Assembly: GCA_009936895.1 (NCBI GenBank)
Contig: JAACDS010000370.1
Location: 1 to 10,520 of the forward strand
Origin: Pseudomonadota bacterium
Lineage (GTDB): Bacteria; Pseudomonadota; Gammaproteobacteria; Pseudomonadales; Azotimanducaceae
Length of the DNA stretch: 10,520 bases
Direction: 5' to 3'
The notes under the pieces are model-generated. The model did not search any database. It saw nothing but the letters and a program-made list of their open reading frames with translations, and was not told the DNA's origin. The position numbers and the translations under genes are program-made. Shown here piece after piece: positions 1 through 6,445 of the stretch. The number at the start of each line of letters is the position of its first letter. Within the stretch, counting starts at the first letter, position 1.

Positions 1-1
1 A

Positions 2-481
2 ACAACCTGTCCGGTGTGTTCTCGCCTGCGGCGGGGGATTCTCTACAGTCATGCAAAGAAAATAGGTGCCACGAAAATCGCCCTAGGCCACCACCTCGAT
101 GATGTGGTCGAGACATTGATGCTGAACATGTTCTACGGTGCGAAGCTGAAAGCGATGCCAGCCAAACTGCGCAGCGATGACGGCCAGAACATTCTGATTC
201 GGCCGCTGTACTATTGCCGGGAATCCTTGATCCAGCGCTGGTCTGATTTTCGGCAGTATCCCATCATCCCCTGCAATCTCTGCGGCTCGCAAGACAACCT
301 CCAGCGGCAGGTGATCAAAGAAATGTTGTCTGGTTGGGATCGCACCCACCCGGGCAGGGTGGACAACATTGGCCGCAGTATCAATAACGTCACCTTGTCA
401 CACTTGGGCGACCGCAAACTCTTCGATTTTGCCGGACTGAAGGCTGATAGCACGCGTATTGATGCTCTGCAGATAGATTAG
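2..481 (+). CDS. ttcA: TtcA, tRNA 2-thiocytidine(32) synthetase (5' partial)
   Basis: C-terminal 159 residues of a TtcA-type protein; the start and the ATP-binding PP-loop lie upstream of the window. TtcA is a cytoplasmic enzyme that thiolates cytidine 32 of certain tRNAs using ATP and a 4Fe-4S cluster. The fragment opens with TTCPVCSRLRRG, holding the CXXC pair (visible residues 3 and 6) that supplies two cluster ligands in the family. It continues with GATKIALGHHLDD, LNMFYGAKLKAMPAKL, and PIIPCNLCGSQDNLQRQ, whose cysteines (visible residues 91 and 94) include the third expected ligand. The end, SHLGDRKLFDF, matches the usual TtcA C-terminus with a short extension. The TAG stop at 479-481 shares its last base with the GTG start of the next gene, suggesting co-transcription and translational coupling. 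The alignment is recalled from family knowledge, but the motif match is strong. Confidence 0.96.
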   Translation, partial: TTCPVCSRLRRGILYSHAKKIGATKIALGHHLDDVVETLMLNMFYGAKLKAMPAKLRSDDGQNILIRPLYYCRESLIQRWSDFRQYPIIPCNLCGSQDNLQRQVIKEMLSGWDRTHPGRVDNIGRSINNVTLSHLGDRKLFDFAGLKADSTRIDALQID

Positions 482-702
482 TGATCAAAATTCCTGCCAC
501 TGAGTTGACGAATGACGCCTTACTGGGGGTGATTGATGCCTTCATATTGCGAGAGGGCACGGACTATGGGCACCAAGATTTCACTCTGGACGAAAAGCGT
601 GATCGGGTAAGAGCCATGCTGCAAAGTGGCGCTGCCGAGCTCTGCTTTTACCCGGAAAACGAACACATCGACATTGTGCTAGCCGATGCGTCGGCGTCCT
701 AA
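481..702 (+). CDS. yheU: UPF0270 / YheU family small protein
   Basis: A 73-residue protein starting at GTG 481, which overlaps the ttcA stop by one base (TAGTG). It matches the UPF0270 family (E. coli YheU, about 72 residues): an N-terminal IPxxxL-type start, the central FILREGTDYG motif (about residues 22-31), a TLDEK segment, and a C-terminal stretch equivalent to the YheU end. The family has no established biochemical function that I know of. The protein has no signal peptide or membrane segment, so it is probably cytoplasmic. No clear Shine-Dalgarno precedes the GTG, so translation probably depends on ribosomes ending ttcA. The family assignment is good; any role is unknown. Confidence 0.9.
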   Translation: MIKIPATELTNDALLGVIDAFILREGTDYGHQDFTLDEKRDRVRAMLQSGAAELCFYPENEHIDIVLADASAS

Positions 703-724
703 AGACGACAAAGTGAGTATTTTT

Positions 725-1465
725 ATGCGCCGATTCACGTTGAAGCTGTTCGTCATAGTACTGCTGTCGAGCCTTTGCGGCGCGAAGACGTATGGCGCAG
801 GTATCGAGGTTGAAACCACTGTGCAGCGGGTTCTCGACGATGGTTCGTTTGAAACGCTGGCGTTTCCAAGCCAGGATCCGTTGCCCCCGGTAGAAAAAGC
901 ATCGGATCCGATTCAAACCGCAGTCTCGCCCGCTTTGGAGGTCCAAGCAGGCAGCGAAATGCCCGACGATCTGCTCGGCCCGGTGCCAGAGCAAAACCCA
1001 GCCGCGATCGCGTCGGATCGCGGCGTGCCCGAGCAGACGCGCGAAACAGCAAACGTCGCCCCCCTGCCGGCTTTGAACCGGGTGGCCGTGGGTGAGCTGT
1101 TGCGATACGAGCTACGGCTCCACAATGCTAACCGCTTCGCGGTGCCTGCTTACGGGCTGGAACTGATCGAACAGTTGCCACCTGGCGTGACATTTGTCGG
1201 CCTATCTGCCGGTCAGGGGGATTGGGCTGTGCAGCCATCGGCGCCGGCGGAGGTGCTTGATGCAAAGGCGTCGGATGCGCGGCAGCCATCACTGCGCCTG
1301 CGCAATACTCAGCGTCTGCCAGCGGGCGCGCACTCGTGTTTCAGCTACGACGTTGTGGTGCAAGCGCCCAGTAATGCCGAGTTGCGCAGTGACGGGATGC
1401 GACCGGAAATCGATGGTGTACGTGTGTTGGACGATTCTAACGCTCAATTGCAACGGCAAGATTAG
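725..1465 (+). CDS. Secreted protein of unknown function with DUF11-like domain
   Basis: A 246-residue protein from ATG 725. An in-frame ATG at 686 overlaps yheU by 17 bases, but it would put 13 residues before the signal peptide, so 725 is preferred; a GTGAG about 8 bases upstream could serve as ribosome site. Residues 1-25 look like a Sec signal peptide (MRRFTLKL, hydrophobic run, TYGA cleavage region). Residues 27-46 form a short segment (VETTVQRVLDDGSFET). Residues about 48-116 are a proline-, alanine- and acid-rich linker, probably disordered. Residues about 119-216 resemble DUF11/Ig-like domains: VGELLRYELRLHN, then LIEQLPPGVTFVGLSAG, and a final strand YDVVVQAP. That pattern is the usual reading for small periplasmic or surface proteins of this kind in gammaproteobacteria. 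There is no lipobox, sortase or membrane anchor. It sits 47 bases upstream of a TonB-dependent receptor with no terminator between, so they may share a transcript. The function is unknown. Confidence 0.8.
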   Translation: MRRFTLKLFVIVLLSSLCGAKTYGAGIEVETTVQRVLDDGSFETLAFPSQDPLPPVEKASDPIQTAVSPALEVQAGSEMPDDLLGPVPEQNPAAIASDRGVPEQTRETANVAPLPALNRVAVGELLRYELRLHNANRFAVPAYGLELIEQLPPGVTFVGLSAGQGDWAVQPSAPAEVLDAKASDARQPSLRLRNTQRLPAGAHSCFSYDVVVQAPSNAELRSDGMRPEIDGVRVLDDSNAQLQRQD

Positions 1466-1485
1466 ATGCGTAAGGTCTCGCGCGA

Positions 1486-1503
1486 ATTGATAACAAGAAA
1501 AAT
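1486..1503 (+). promoter_or_regulatory. Possible half Fur-box upstream of receptor (weak)
   Basis: TGATAAC at 1488-1494 matches 6 of 7 bases of one arm of the Fur 7-1-7 consensus (TGATAAT). The opposite arm (AGAAAAA) is poor. The site lies about 20 bases upstream of a TonB-dependent receptor, where iron regulation would make sense. It is A/T-rich by position and may be chance, so this is only a candidate. Confidence 0.15.
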
Positions 1504-1512
1504 GGTGACGCT

Positions 1513-3426
1513 ATGTTCCAACTCGTAACAAAACTCGGCATCGCTGTCGCGGTACTGGCCTGTTCCCCCCTGTCAGCACTTGCAGATGACACAGGACTAT
1601 CGACAAATACCAGTGAAGCTCTGGAAGAAGTTCTTGTGCAGGGTGTCTCCAGCCTCCAACAGCGTTTGGGTGACAGTGGCAGTATCAGCGTGATTGACGC
1701 GCAGACTATCCAAGACGTCGCCGCCACGCACCCCAGCGAAGTGCTGAATCGTGTCCCCGGTGTTTGGGTCAATCGTGGCTCGGGACAAGAACACCTCACG
1801 GCGATACGTTCTGCTGTCTACACAGGTTCTGGCGCCTGCGGTGAGTTCGCGCTCCTGGAAAACGGCATTCCGCTGCGCCCCCAAGGCTTCTGCAACATCA
1901 ACAATCTGTTCGAGCTGAATATGGAGCAGGCGCAGGCCGTTGAAGTTTGGCGCGGTCCGGCCAGCGCAGTTCTAGGCGGCAATGCGCTGCACGGCGCCGT
2001 CAACGTCATCAACGCAATCCCTAGGCAAACCAGTCTGGGCATTGAAGTTGGACCTTACGACTACGGCCGTATCAATGCTGCCGGCCGGTTTGAACGCGGC
2101 GAGCATGCGTTTGGCGCCAGTTTTGTTGGCACGACCACCAACGGGTACCGAGATAACACAGGCTATGGCCAGCAAAAACTGAATCTGGCGCATATGACCC
2201 AAGTGAATGGTTGGGCGGTTAACAGTCAGCTGACCGCGACGCTGCTGAATCAGGAAACAGGCGCCTATGTTCGTGGCTTTGAAGCCTATGAAGATCCGGA
2301 TTTGCGCAGCTCTAACCCCAATCCAGAAGCCTATCGTGATGCGTGGTCCATGCGTGCCAGCAGCGAGTGGGTCAAGGACCAGCTGACGCTGAAGCCATAC
2401 CTGCGTCGCTCCCAAATGACGTTTTTGCAGCACTTTTTGCCGGGCCAGCCGCTGGAAAACAATGAGCAAACCAGTGGTGGCTTGATCGTCAGCTACGCCA
2501 TCGACGCGGGTGATACCAGTGCCAATGTGGGCGGTCAGATAGAACTCATGTCCGGCGCATTGACCGAGTTTCAAGAAGGGCCGACAGCGGGCAGTGCTTT
2601 CTTAGTAGCGACTCGACCCGCCGGTTTACACTACGACTATGACGTGGACTCGCAGTTGATTGCGGGTTTCTACGACCTGCAGCATCGCGTTAATGACAGC
2701 TTTCGCGTACTTCATAGCTTGCGTCTGGAGTATTTGAGTTACGACTATACGAACAATCATATCGTCGGCAACACAAAAGACGATGGCACCAACTGCGGTT
2801 TCGGCGGCTGCCTGTACACGCGTCCAGCCAGTCGCGATGACTCCTTTACTAACGTCGGCGCCCGGCTGGGGTTTGAAAGAGATATAGCTGCCGGACTGCT
2901 CTATGCCAACGCCAGTCGTGGATTCCGGCCGCCTCAGGTGACGGAACTGTACCGGCTACGCGGTGGGCAAAGTATCGCCGATCTGGACAGCGAGGATTTA
3001 ACCGCCGTGGAAGCGGGGTTCAAAAACGAAAGCATCGCAGTGGCGTTTTTTGCGGAGCGTACACGCGACTTCCTGTTTCGCGACTCTGAAGCCTTCAACG
3101 TGAGTGACGGTCGAACGCAATCCATGGGCGTGGAGTTCAGTGGCCAGCGTCAGGTCGGTCGTCATGAATTTCAATTGGCAGCGACTTACGCGAAGCATGA
3201 GTACGATTTTGCACGGGATGCGGATGCGGACGGACGTGAAGAAATCACCGACGGCAATGAACTGGATTCGGCGCCACGCTGGATTGGTCACGCGGCTTGG
3301 CGTACTGCGATTACCGATACGCTGAAACACGAGCTGGAAGTAAATCGGGTCGGCTCGCATTTCCTGAATGCGGCGAATACTGCGCGCTACAAAGGTCACT
3401 ACGCAGTGAATTGGCGACTGCAGTAG
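1513..3426 (+). CDS. TonB-dependent outer-membrane receptor, cut by in-frame TAG
   Basis: A 637-residue open frame from ATG 1513 (GGTGA at 1504-1508 may be the ribosome site). Residues 1-25 form a signal peptide ending near ALA-DD. A TonB-box-like LEEVLVQG follows at about 37-44. The plug domain spans about 45-160, with the signatures LNRVPGVWVNRG, VEVWRGPASAVLGGNALHGAVNV and a GIPLRPQGF loop. The beta-barrel starts near residue 170 and shows alternating strand patterns and family marks such as NASRGFRPPQVTELYRLRGG. Such receptors import iron chelates, heme, cobalamin or other scarce ligands using TonB-ExbBD energy; the substrate cannot be read here. Two cysteine pairs stand out: C109/C127 in the plug, and C428/C433 in a probable surface loop (NCGFGGCLYTRP). 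The frame stops at TAG 3424-3426, just after NWRLQ and before the last barrel strands. The same frame continues for another 50 codons of clear receptor sequence, giving 688 codons in total. The product as written lacks its terminal strands and is probably non-functional unless the stop is read through or is an error. Confidence 0.88.
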   Translation: MFQLVTKLGIAVAVLACSPLSALADDTGLSTNTSEALEEVLVQGVSSLQQRLGDSGSISVIDAQTIQDVAATHPSEVLNRVPGVWVNRGSGQEHLTAIRSAVYTGSGACGEFALLENGIPLRPQGFCNINNLFELNMEQAQAVEVWRGPASAVLGGNALHGAVNVINAIPRQTSLGIEVGPYDYGRINAAGRFERGEHAFGASFVGTTTNGYRDNTGYGQQKLNLAHMTQVNGWAVNSQLTATLLNQETGAYVRGFEAYEDPDLRSSNPNPEAYRDAWSMRASSEWVKDQLTLKPYLRRSQMTFLQHFLPGQPLENNEQTSGGLIVSYAIDAGDTSANVGGQIELMSGALTEFQEGPTAGSAFLVATRPAGLHYDYDVDSQLIAGFYDLQHRVNDSFRVLHSLRLEYLSYDYTNNHIVGNTKDDGTNCGFGGCLYTRPASRDDSFTNVGARLGFERDIAAGLLYANASRGFRPPQVTELYRLRGGQSIADLDSEDLTAVEAGFKNESIAVAFFAERTRDFLFRDSEAFNVSDGRTQSMGVEFSGQRQVGRHEFQLAATYAKHEYDFARDADADGREEITDGNELDSAPRWIGHAAWRTAITDTLKHELEVNRVGSHFLNAANTARYKGHYAVNWRLQ

Positions 3427-3579
3427 CAGGCCAGTGCCAGCACGGAAATCAGCGTGCGTGTCATGAATTTGCTGGACGAGCGTTATGCCGATCGAGCTGA
3501 CTTCGCCTTTGGCAGCTACCGGTATTTCCCAGCCATGCCGCGGCAGGTTTATCTTGGCGCGCGCATGATTCTCGACTGA
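3427..3579 (+). pseudogene. Detached C-terminus of the TonB-dependent receptor
   Basis: Fifty codons directly in frame after the TAG at 3424-3426, ending with TGA 3577-3579. They encode the standard C-terminal barrel strands of TonB-dependent receptors: a STEISVRVMNLLDERYADRAD stretch, then FAFGSYRYFPAMPRQVYLG and ARMILD. NLLDERYA and FGSYRYFP are the usual penultimate motifs. There is no frameshift, so one base change (a sense codon such as TAT, TAC or CAG to TAG) explains the break. The segment shows no decay of its own, which points to a very recent mutation, a sequence error or readthrough. It ends 10 bases before the ccmA start codon. Confidence 0.85.
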
Positions 3580-3589
3580 TGAGATTGCG

Positions 3590-4198
3590 TTGACTCTTCA
3601 GCCGCTACTCGCCGTAAACACCTTGTCTTGTGAACGAGGCGGGCGGCGGCTGTTTTCACCCGTATCACTGAGTGTTCTGCCCGGTGACTATGTTGAGCTG
3701 ATTGGGGCCAATGGGTCTGGTAAATCCACCTTGCTGCGCACTCTAGCCGGCCTGCACTCTCAATTCACTGGCGAATACCACAGCCAAGATACGCTCTATC
3801 AGGGCCATCGATTGGGCTTGGACGGTTTGCTGACGCCGCTGGAAAACTTGGCTTGGCTGGCGGGTTTGGAAGATCACACCCTAGATCATGAAACGACTCT
3901 GAACGCCCTAGACCGGACCGGTGTATTGACGATGGCCTACAGCCTATGCGCTGCCATGTCGGCCGGTCAGCAACGACGCGTTGCTATGGCGCGGTGGGTG
4001 CTCAGTTCGCGCAAACTGTGGCTTCTGGACGAACCGCTGACGGCCCTAGATGCCAGTGCACAAGGCCTCCTAAGGGATATCATCGCTGAGCACTGCGCCA
4101 ACGGTGGGGCGGTGATTTGCGCAACCCACAATGCCATCGCCATCGACGGCAAGAGCGAGTTGATATTGGACGCCGCGATAGCGGAGACCTTGCCATGA
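3590..4198 (+). CDS. ccmA: CcmA, heme exporter ATP-binding protein
   Basis: A 202-residue ABC ATPase, the usual length for CcmA. It works at the inner face of the inner membrane with CcmB; the CcmAB(C)D complex uses ATP to release holo-CcmE from CcmC. Visible motifs are Walker A GANGSGKS (39-46), the CcmA-type GHRLGLDGLLTPLENL stretch (72-87), the ABC signature MSAGQQRR (123-130), Walker B LWLLDEP (143-149), D-loop LDAS (153-156) and switch His180 (ATHNAI). The start is taken as TTG 3590. No in-frame ATG exists before Met115, and ATG 3579 opens a four-codon frame only, so a non-ATG start is forced. It lies 10 bases after the final receptor stop and has no strong ribosome site. The TGA stop overlaps the ccmB ATG (ATGA). 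Confidence 0.95.
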   Translation: MTLQPLLAVNTLSCERGGRRLFSPVSLSVLPGDYVELIGANGSGKSTLLRTLAGLHSQFTGEYHSQDTLYQGHRLGLDGLLTPLENLAWLAGLEDHTLDHETTLNALDRTGVLTMAYSLCAAMSAGQQRRVAMARWVLSSRKLWLLDEPLTALDASAQGLLRDIIAEHCANGGAVICATHNAIAIDGKSELILDAAIAETLP

Positions 4199-4872
4199 TT
4201 CGCGGTGCCTTGGTTCGAGAATGGCAGGTGCTGCTGCGCGCCAAGGGTGCGGTTATTAATCCCTTGGCCTTTTTGTTGCTCACCACGATGCTTTTTGTTA
4301 TCGCCGCCCCAGATGCGATAACGACGGCGACAGATGAGGCTTCCGCGGTTGCCCCCGGCGTCCTTTGGACACTGGTGCTGCTAACTCAACTGCTGGCCTT
4401 GGATAGCATGTACCGGCGGGACTTTGACAGCGGTGTCCTTGAGCAGACCTTGGTCAGCGCCCAGGTACCTTTTGTCACAGTGTTGATCCGAATATTTATG
4501 CAATGGCTGAGCACTGGGTTTATCATGGCGTGTCTCGGACCGGTCTTGGGCGTGATGCTGGGTTTATCGTCCCAAGCGCTGCCGGCAACTGCCTTGGCGT
4601 TATTGCTGGGGACGCCGGCGTTGAGTTTGCTTGGTAGTGTAGGCGCGAGCGTGACCGTTGGGTTTAACCGTGGTGGAGTGATTTTGGCGCTGCTGGTGTT
4701 GCCGTTGTTTTTGCCCACGTTGGTTTTTGGTGCGGACATGGTAATGGCGGCTCAAGCTGGACGCAGTGTAATGCCCCAGGTTTATGCCCTCAGTCTGATC
4801 AGTCTGGTTGCCTTGGCCCTGGCGCCTTTTGCGACCTTGGCAGGCCTTAAAATCAGTTTAGAGATGCAATAG
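4195..4872 (+). CDS. ccmB: CcmB, heme exporter membrane protein
   Basis: A 225-residue integral membrane protein starting at ATG 4195, which overlaps the ccmA stop as ATGA. The frame is open further upstream inside ccmA, but family length (about 220) and the N-terminus MIRGALVREWQVLLR support this start. CcmB is the membrane partner of CcmA in the complex that frees holo-CcmE. The CcmB signature VAPGVLWTLVLLTQLLALD is followed by YRRDFDSGVLEQ, as in the family. About six hydrophobic segments follow the amphipathic N-terminus (roughly residues 22-38, 46-66, 100-122, 128-150, 158-178 and 195-218). It ends at TAG 4870-4872. Unlike every other junction in the cluster, the next gene does not overlap but begins about 90 bases later. 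Confidence 0.95.
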   Translation: MIRGALVREWQVLLRAKGAVINPLAFLLLTTMLFVIAAPDAITTATDEASAVAPGVLWTLVLLTQLLALDSMYRRDFDSGVLEQTLVSAQVPFVTVLIRIFMQWLSTGFIMACLGPVLGVMLGLSSQALPATALALLLGTPALSLLGSVGASVTVGFNRGGVILALLVLPLFLPTLVFGADMVMAAQAGRSVMPQVYALSLISLVALALAPFATLAGLKISLEMQ

Positions 4873-4926
4873 CCGCTTGGCTCCCATCACGAGTGAGTAT
4901 GGGTTGTTTCAGTAACGTTGGAGTCG

Positions 4927-4946
4927 TCGTGATCGCACGATTTTTT
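4927..4946 (+). terminator. Weak hairpin with T-tract between ccmB and ccmC
   Basis: TCGTG (4927-4931), loop ATCG, and CACGA (4936-4940) form a perfect 5-bp stem followed directly by six T residues (4941-4946). The shape is that of an intrinsic terminator or attenuator, but the stem is short and only 60% GC, so termination would be partial at best. It sits 17 bases before the ccmC ATG, in the only real gap of the ccm cluster. It could trim transcription between ccmAB and ccmC-I, mark an RNA end, or be chance. Confidence 0.3.
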
Positions 4947-4963
4947 GAACAGTGGACAATGTC

Positions 4964-5725
4964 ATGCTAGGTGCATCGCTAAAGCGTCTTTGGCACAAGC
5001 TGGGCTCCCCGCGCTGGTTTTTCTCCCTAACGACACGGTGGGTAACCTTTTTCGGTTGGTCCGCAGCGGTCTTGCTGCTGTGGGGGGCGATCTGGGGACT
5101 CGCCTATGCGCCGGCAGATTATCAGCAGGGCAATAGCTTTCGGATCATGTATGTCCATGTGCCGGCTGCCATGCTTGCCCAAAGTCTTTACATCGGCATG
5201 GGTGTCGCCGGTTTCATCGGGCTGGTTTGGCGTATGAAGCTGACCGACGTGGCGATTTCCGCCTGCCTGCCCTTGGGCATGGTAATTACCGCGTTGGCGC
5301 TTTTTTCTGGCAGCGTGTGGGGTCGGCCTACGTGGGTCAGTTGGTGGGAATGGGATGGACGTACCGTTTCCACATTGGTTTTATTTTTTTTGTATGTCGG
5401 TATTTATGCGCTTCGCGAAGCGATTGCCGAGGCGAAGCTTCGGGCCCGGGCCAGCGCGCTGATCGCCATGGTCGGTACCGTCAATATCCCCATCATCAAG
5501 TACTCGGTCGAATGGTGGAATACGTTGCATCAACCGGCGTCTTTTGGTTTGACGCAAAAGCCCGCCATGCCGAGTGAGATGTGGTTGCCGTTGCTGGTGA
5601 TGGTGCTGGGCTTTTACTGTTTTGCCGGTTTTATCGTCCTGTTGCGTATGCGCAGCGAAATACTTCAGCGGGAAATGAACGCTCGCTGGGTGGGTGACTG
5701 GATCACCGGACGGGGGGCTCCCTAA
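4964..5725 (+). CDS. ccmC: CcmC, heme lyase to CcmE / heme-handling membrane protein
   Basis: A 253-residue protein from ATG 4964. GTG 4952 in the same frame is an alternative that adds four residues; a stop at 4946-4948 bars anything longer. Neither start has a clear ribosome site. CcmC presents heme at the periplasmic face of the inner membrane and promotes its covalent attachment to CcmE. About six transmembrane helices are visible. Family landmarks are APADYQQGNSFRIMYVHVPAA, with ligand His65, the tryptophan-rich WWD segment (WVSWWEWD, about 124-131), and SVEWWNTLHQ with His189, the second axial ligand. After WWEWD the sequence has GRT where E. coli has ARL, a small variation. The stop TAA overlaps the ccmD ATG by one base (TAATG). 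Confidence 0.95.
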   Translation: MLGASLKRLWHKLGSPRWFFSLTTRWVTFFGWSAAVLLLWGAIWGLAYAPADYQQGNSFRIMYVHVPAAMLAQSLYIGMGVAGFIGLVWRMKLTDVAISACLPLGMVITALALFSGSVWGRPTWVSWWEWDGRTVSTLVLFFLYVGIYALREAIAEAKLRARASALIAMVGTVNIPIIKYSVEWWNTLHQPASFGLTQKPAMPSEMWLPLLVMVLGFYCFAGFIVLLRMRSEILQREMNARWVGDWITGRGAP

Positions 5726-5949
5726 TGTACTTCGACTCATTTGCTGAATTTCTGCTCATGGGCAAACATGGTTTCTATGTTTGGATGGCCTATGGCATCA
5801 CTGCCGCAGTATTGCTTGGCTCTTGGCTTAGTGCTCGCCAGGCGTTCGTCAACGCAAAGCAACAGATTGCCCGGGAGATCGAACTGGCGGATCGTTCCGC
5901 TTCGGTAACGAACCGAGATAGGGAAGGTTTTGATGAATCCGAAACGTAA
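5725..5949 (+). CDS. ccmD: CcmD, small membrane subunit of the CcmABC-CcmE complex
   Basis: A 74-residue protein. The N-terminus carries the family pattern FAEFLLMGKHGFYVWMAYG. One transmembrane helix follows (about residues 17-36), then a charged cytoplasmic tail rich in Lys, Arg and Glu (FVNAKQQIAREIELADR). CcmD helps release holo-CcmE and stabilises CcmABC. E. coli CcmD is about 69 residues, so the length is normal. The start overlaps the ccmC stop (TAATG) and the end overlaps the start of ccmE by 17 bases, indicating tight coupling. Small size makes sequence-only identification weaker in general, but motif and position agree. Confidence 0.92.
   Translation: MYFDSFAEFLLMGKHGFYVWMAYGITAAVLLGSWLSARQAFVNAKQQIAREIELADRSASVTNRDREGFDESET
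5922..5927 (+). promoter_or_regulatory. Ribosome binding site of ccmE
   Basis: GGAAGG lies 5 bases upstream of ATG 5933. It is the clearest Shine-Dalgarno in the cluster and sets the ccmE start at the ATG rather than at the adjacent TTG 5930. It is inside the 3' end of ccmD. Confidence 0.6.
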
Positions 5950-6445
5950 ACAGCGTTTGTATCTAACCCTGTTTCTGCTGCTGGTAGCGGGTGGCGTGAC
6001 CGCGCTGCTGATTCAGATCTCCGGCGAAAACATGAACATGTTTTACCCTCCGGCGGACGTTGTGGCGGGCGAGGCTCCCGTCGGCGAAACGCTTCGAGCC
6101 GGCGGCATGGTGCAAGAGGGCAGTGTGGTGCGTAGTACCCAGGATTTGGGAGTTACCTTCGTTTTGACCGATCATCAATGTGCAGATTTTGTGGTTCAGT
6201 ACACCGGAATTCTGCCGGACCTTTTTCGTGAGGGGCAGGGGATTTTAGTAGAGGGCCAGCTGAACGCTGCTGGCGTGTTCAACGCGACAGAGGTGCTGGC
6301 CAAGCACGACGAAAATTACATGCCGCCGGAATTAATGGATTTACAGGGTATGGAACCCCCTGCGACACCGAAGGCGGCTATGCCGGGTTATCCCTCGGCT
6401 CAACGCAAGGCCGATAGGGCAATGGATAGCACGTATGATTCCTGA
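5933..6445 (+). CDS. ccmE: CcmE, periplasmic heme chaperone
   Basis: A 170-residue protein from ATG 5933. Residues 1-6 are basic (MNPKRK), followed by a transmembrane anchor (about 8-28). The periplasmic OB-fold domain follows, with FYPPADVVAGEAPVGETLRAGG, VVRSTQDLGVTFVLTD and VQYTGILPDLFREGQG. The heme site LAKHDENYMPPE contains His125, which binds heme covalently through its vinyl group, and Tyr129, which gives axial ligation in the family. The C-terminal tail (about 136-170) is flexible and rich in Pro, Ala and charged residues, as is common. CcmE receives heme from CcmC and delivers it to CcmF. It overlaps ccmD by 17 bases upstream and ccmF by 11 bases downstream. Confidence 0.96.
   Translation: MNPKRKQRLYLTLFLLLVAGGVTALLIQISGENMNMFYPPADVVAGEAPVGETLRAGGMVQEGSVVRSTQDLGVTFVLTDHQCADFVVQYTGILPDLFREGQGILVEGQLNAAGVFNATEVLAKHDENYMPPELMDLQGMEPPATPKAAMPGYPSAQRKADRAMDSTYDS

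Noticed and set aside
686..724. ATG 686 as the start of the DUF11-like protein.
   Set aside because: It adds 13 charged residues before a normal signal peptide and has no ribosome site. ATG 725 gives a standard signal peptide.
1526..1570. VLAC at residues 14-17 of the receptor as a lipoprotein signal.
   Set aside because: The -2 residue is Leu, a better signal peptidase I site (ALA-DD) follows, and receptors of this class are not normally lipoproteins.
1972..2574. A 200-codon open frame on the minus strand inside the receptor gene.
   Set aside because: It lies opposite strongly receptor-like coding sequence, has no recognisable domain or ribosome site, and is explained by codon bias of the + strand gene.
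3590..3618. TTGACT at 3590-3595 with CGTAAA 17 bases later, considered as a promoter.
   Set aside because: The -10 matches only 3 of 6 bases, and the site lies inside the ccmA coding sequence, where no later start could preserve Walker A.
4899..4970. A 23-codon frame (ATG 4899 to TAG 4970) in the ccmB-ccmC gap that overlaps the ccmC start, considered as a leader peptide.
   Set aside because: There is no good ribosome site, no codon pattern typical of attenuation, and short frames of this size arise by chance.
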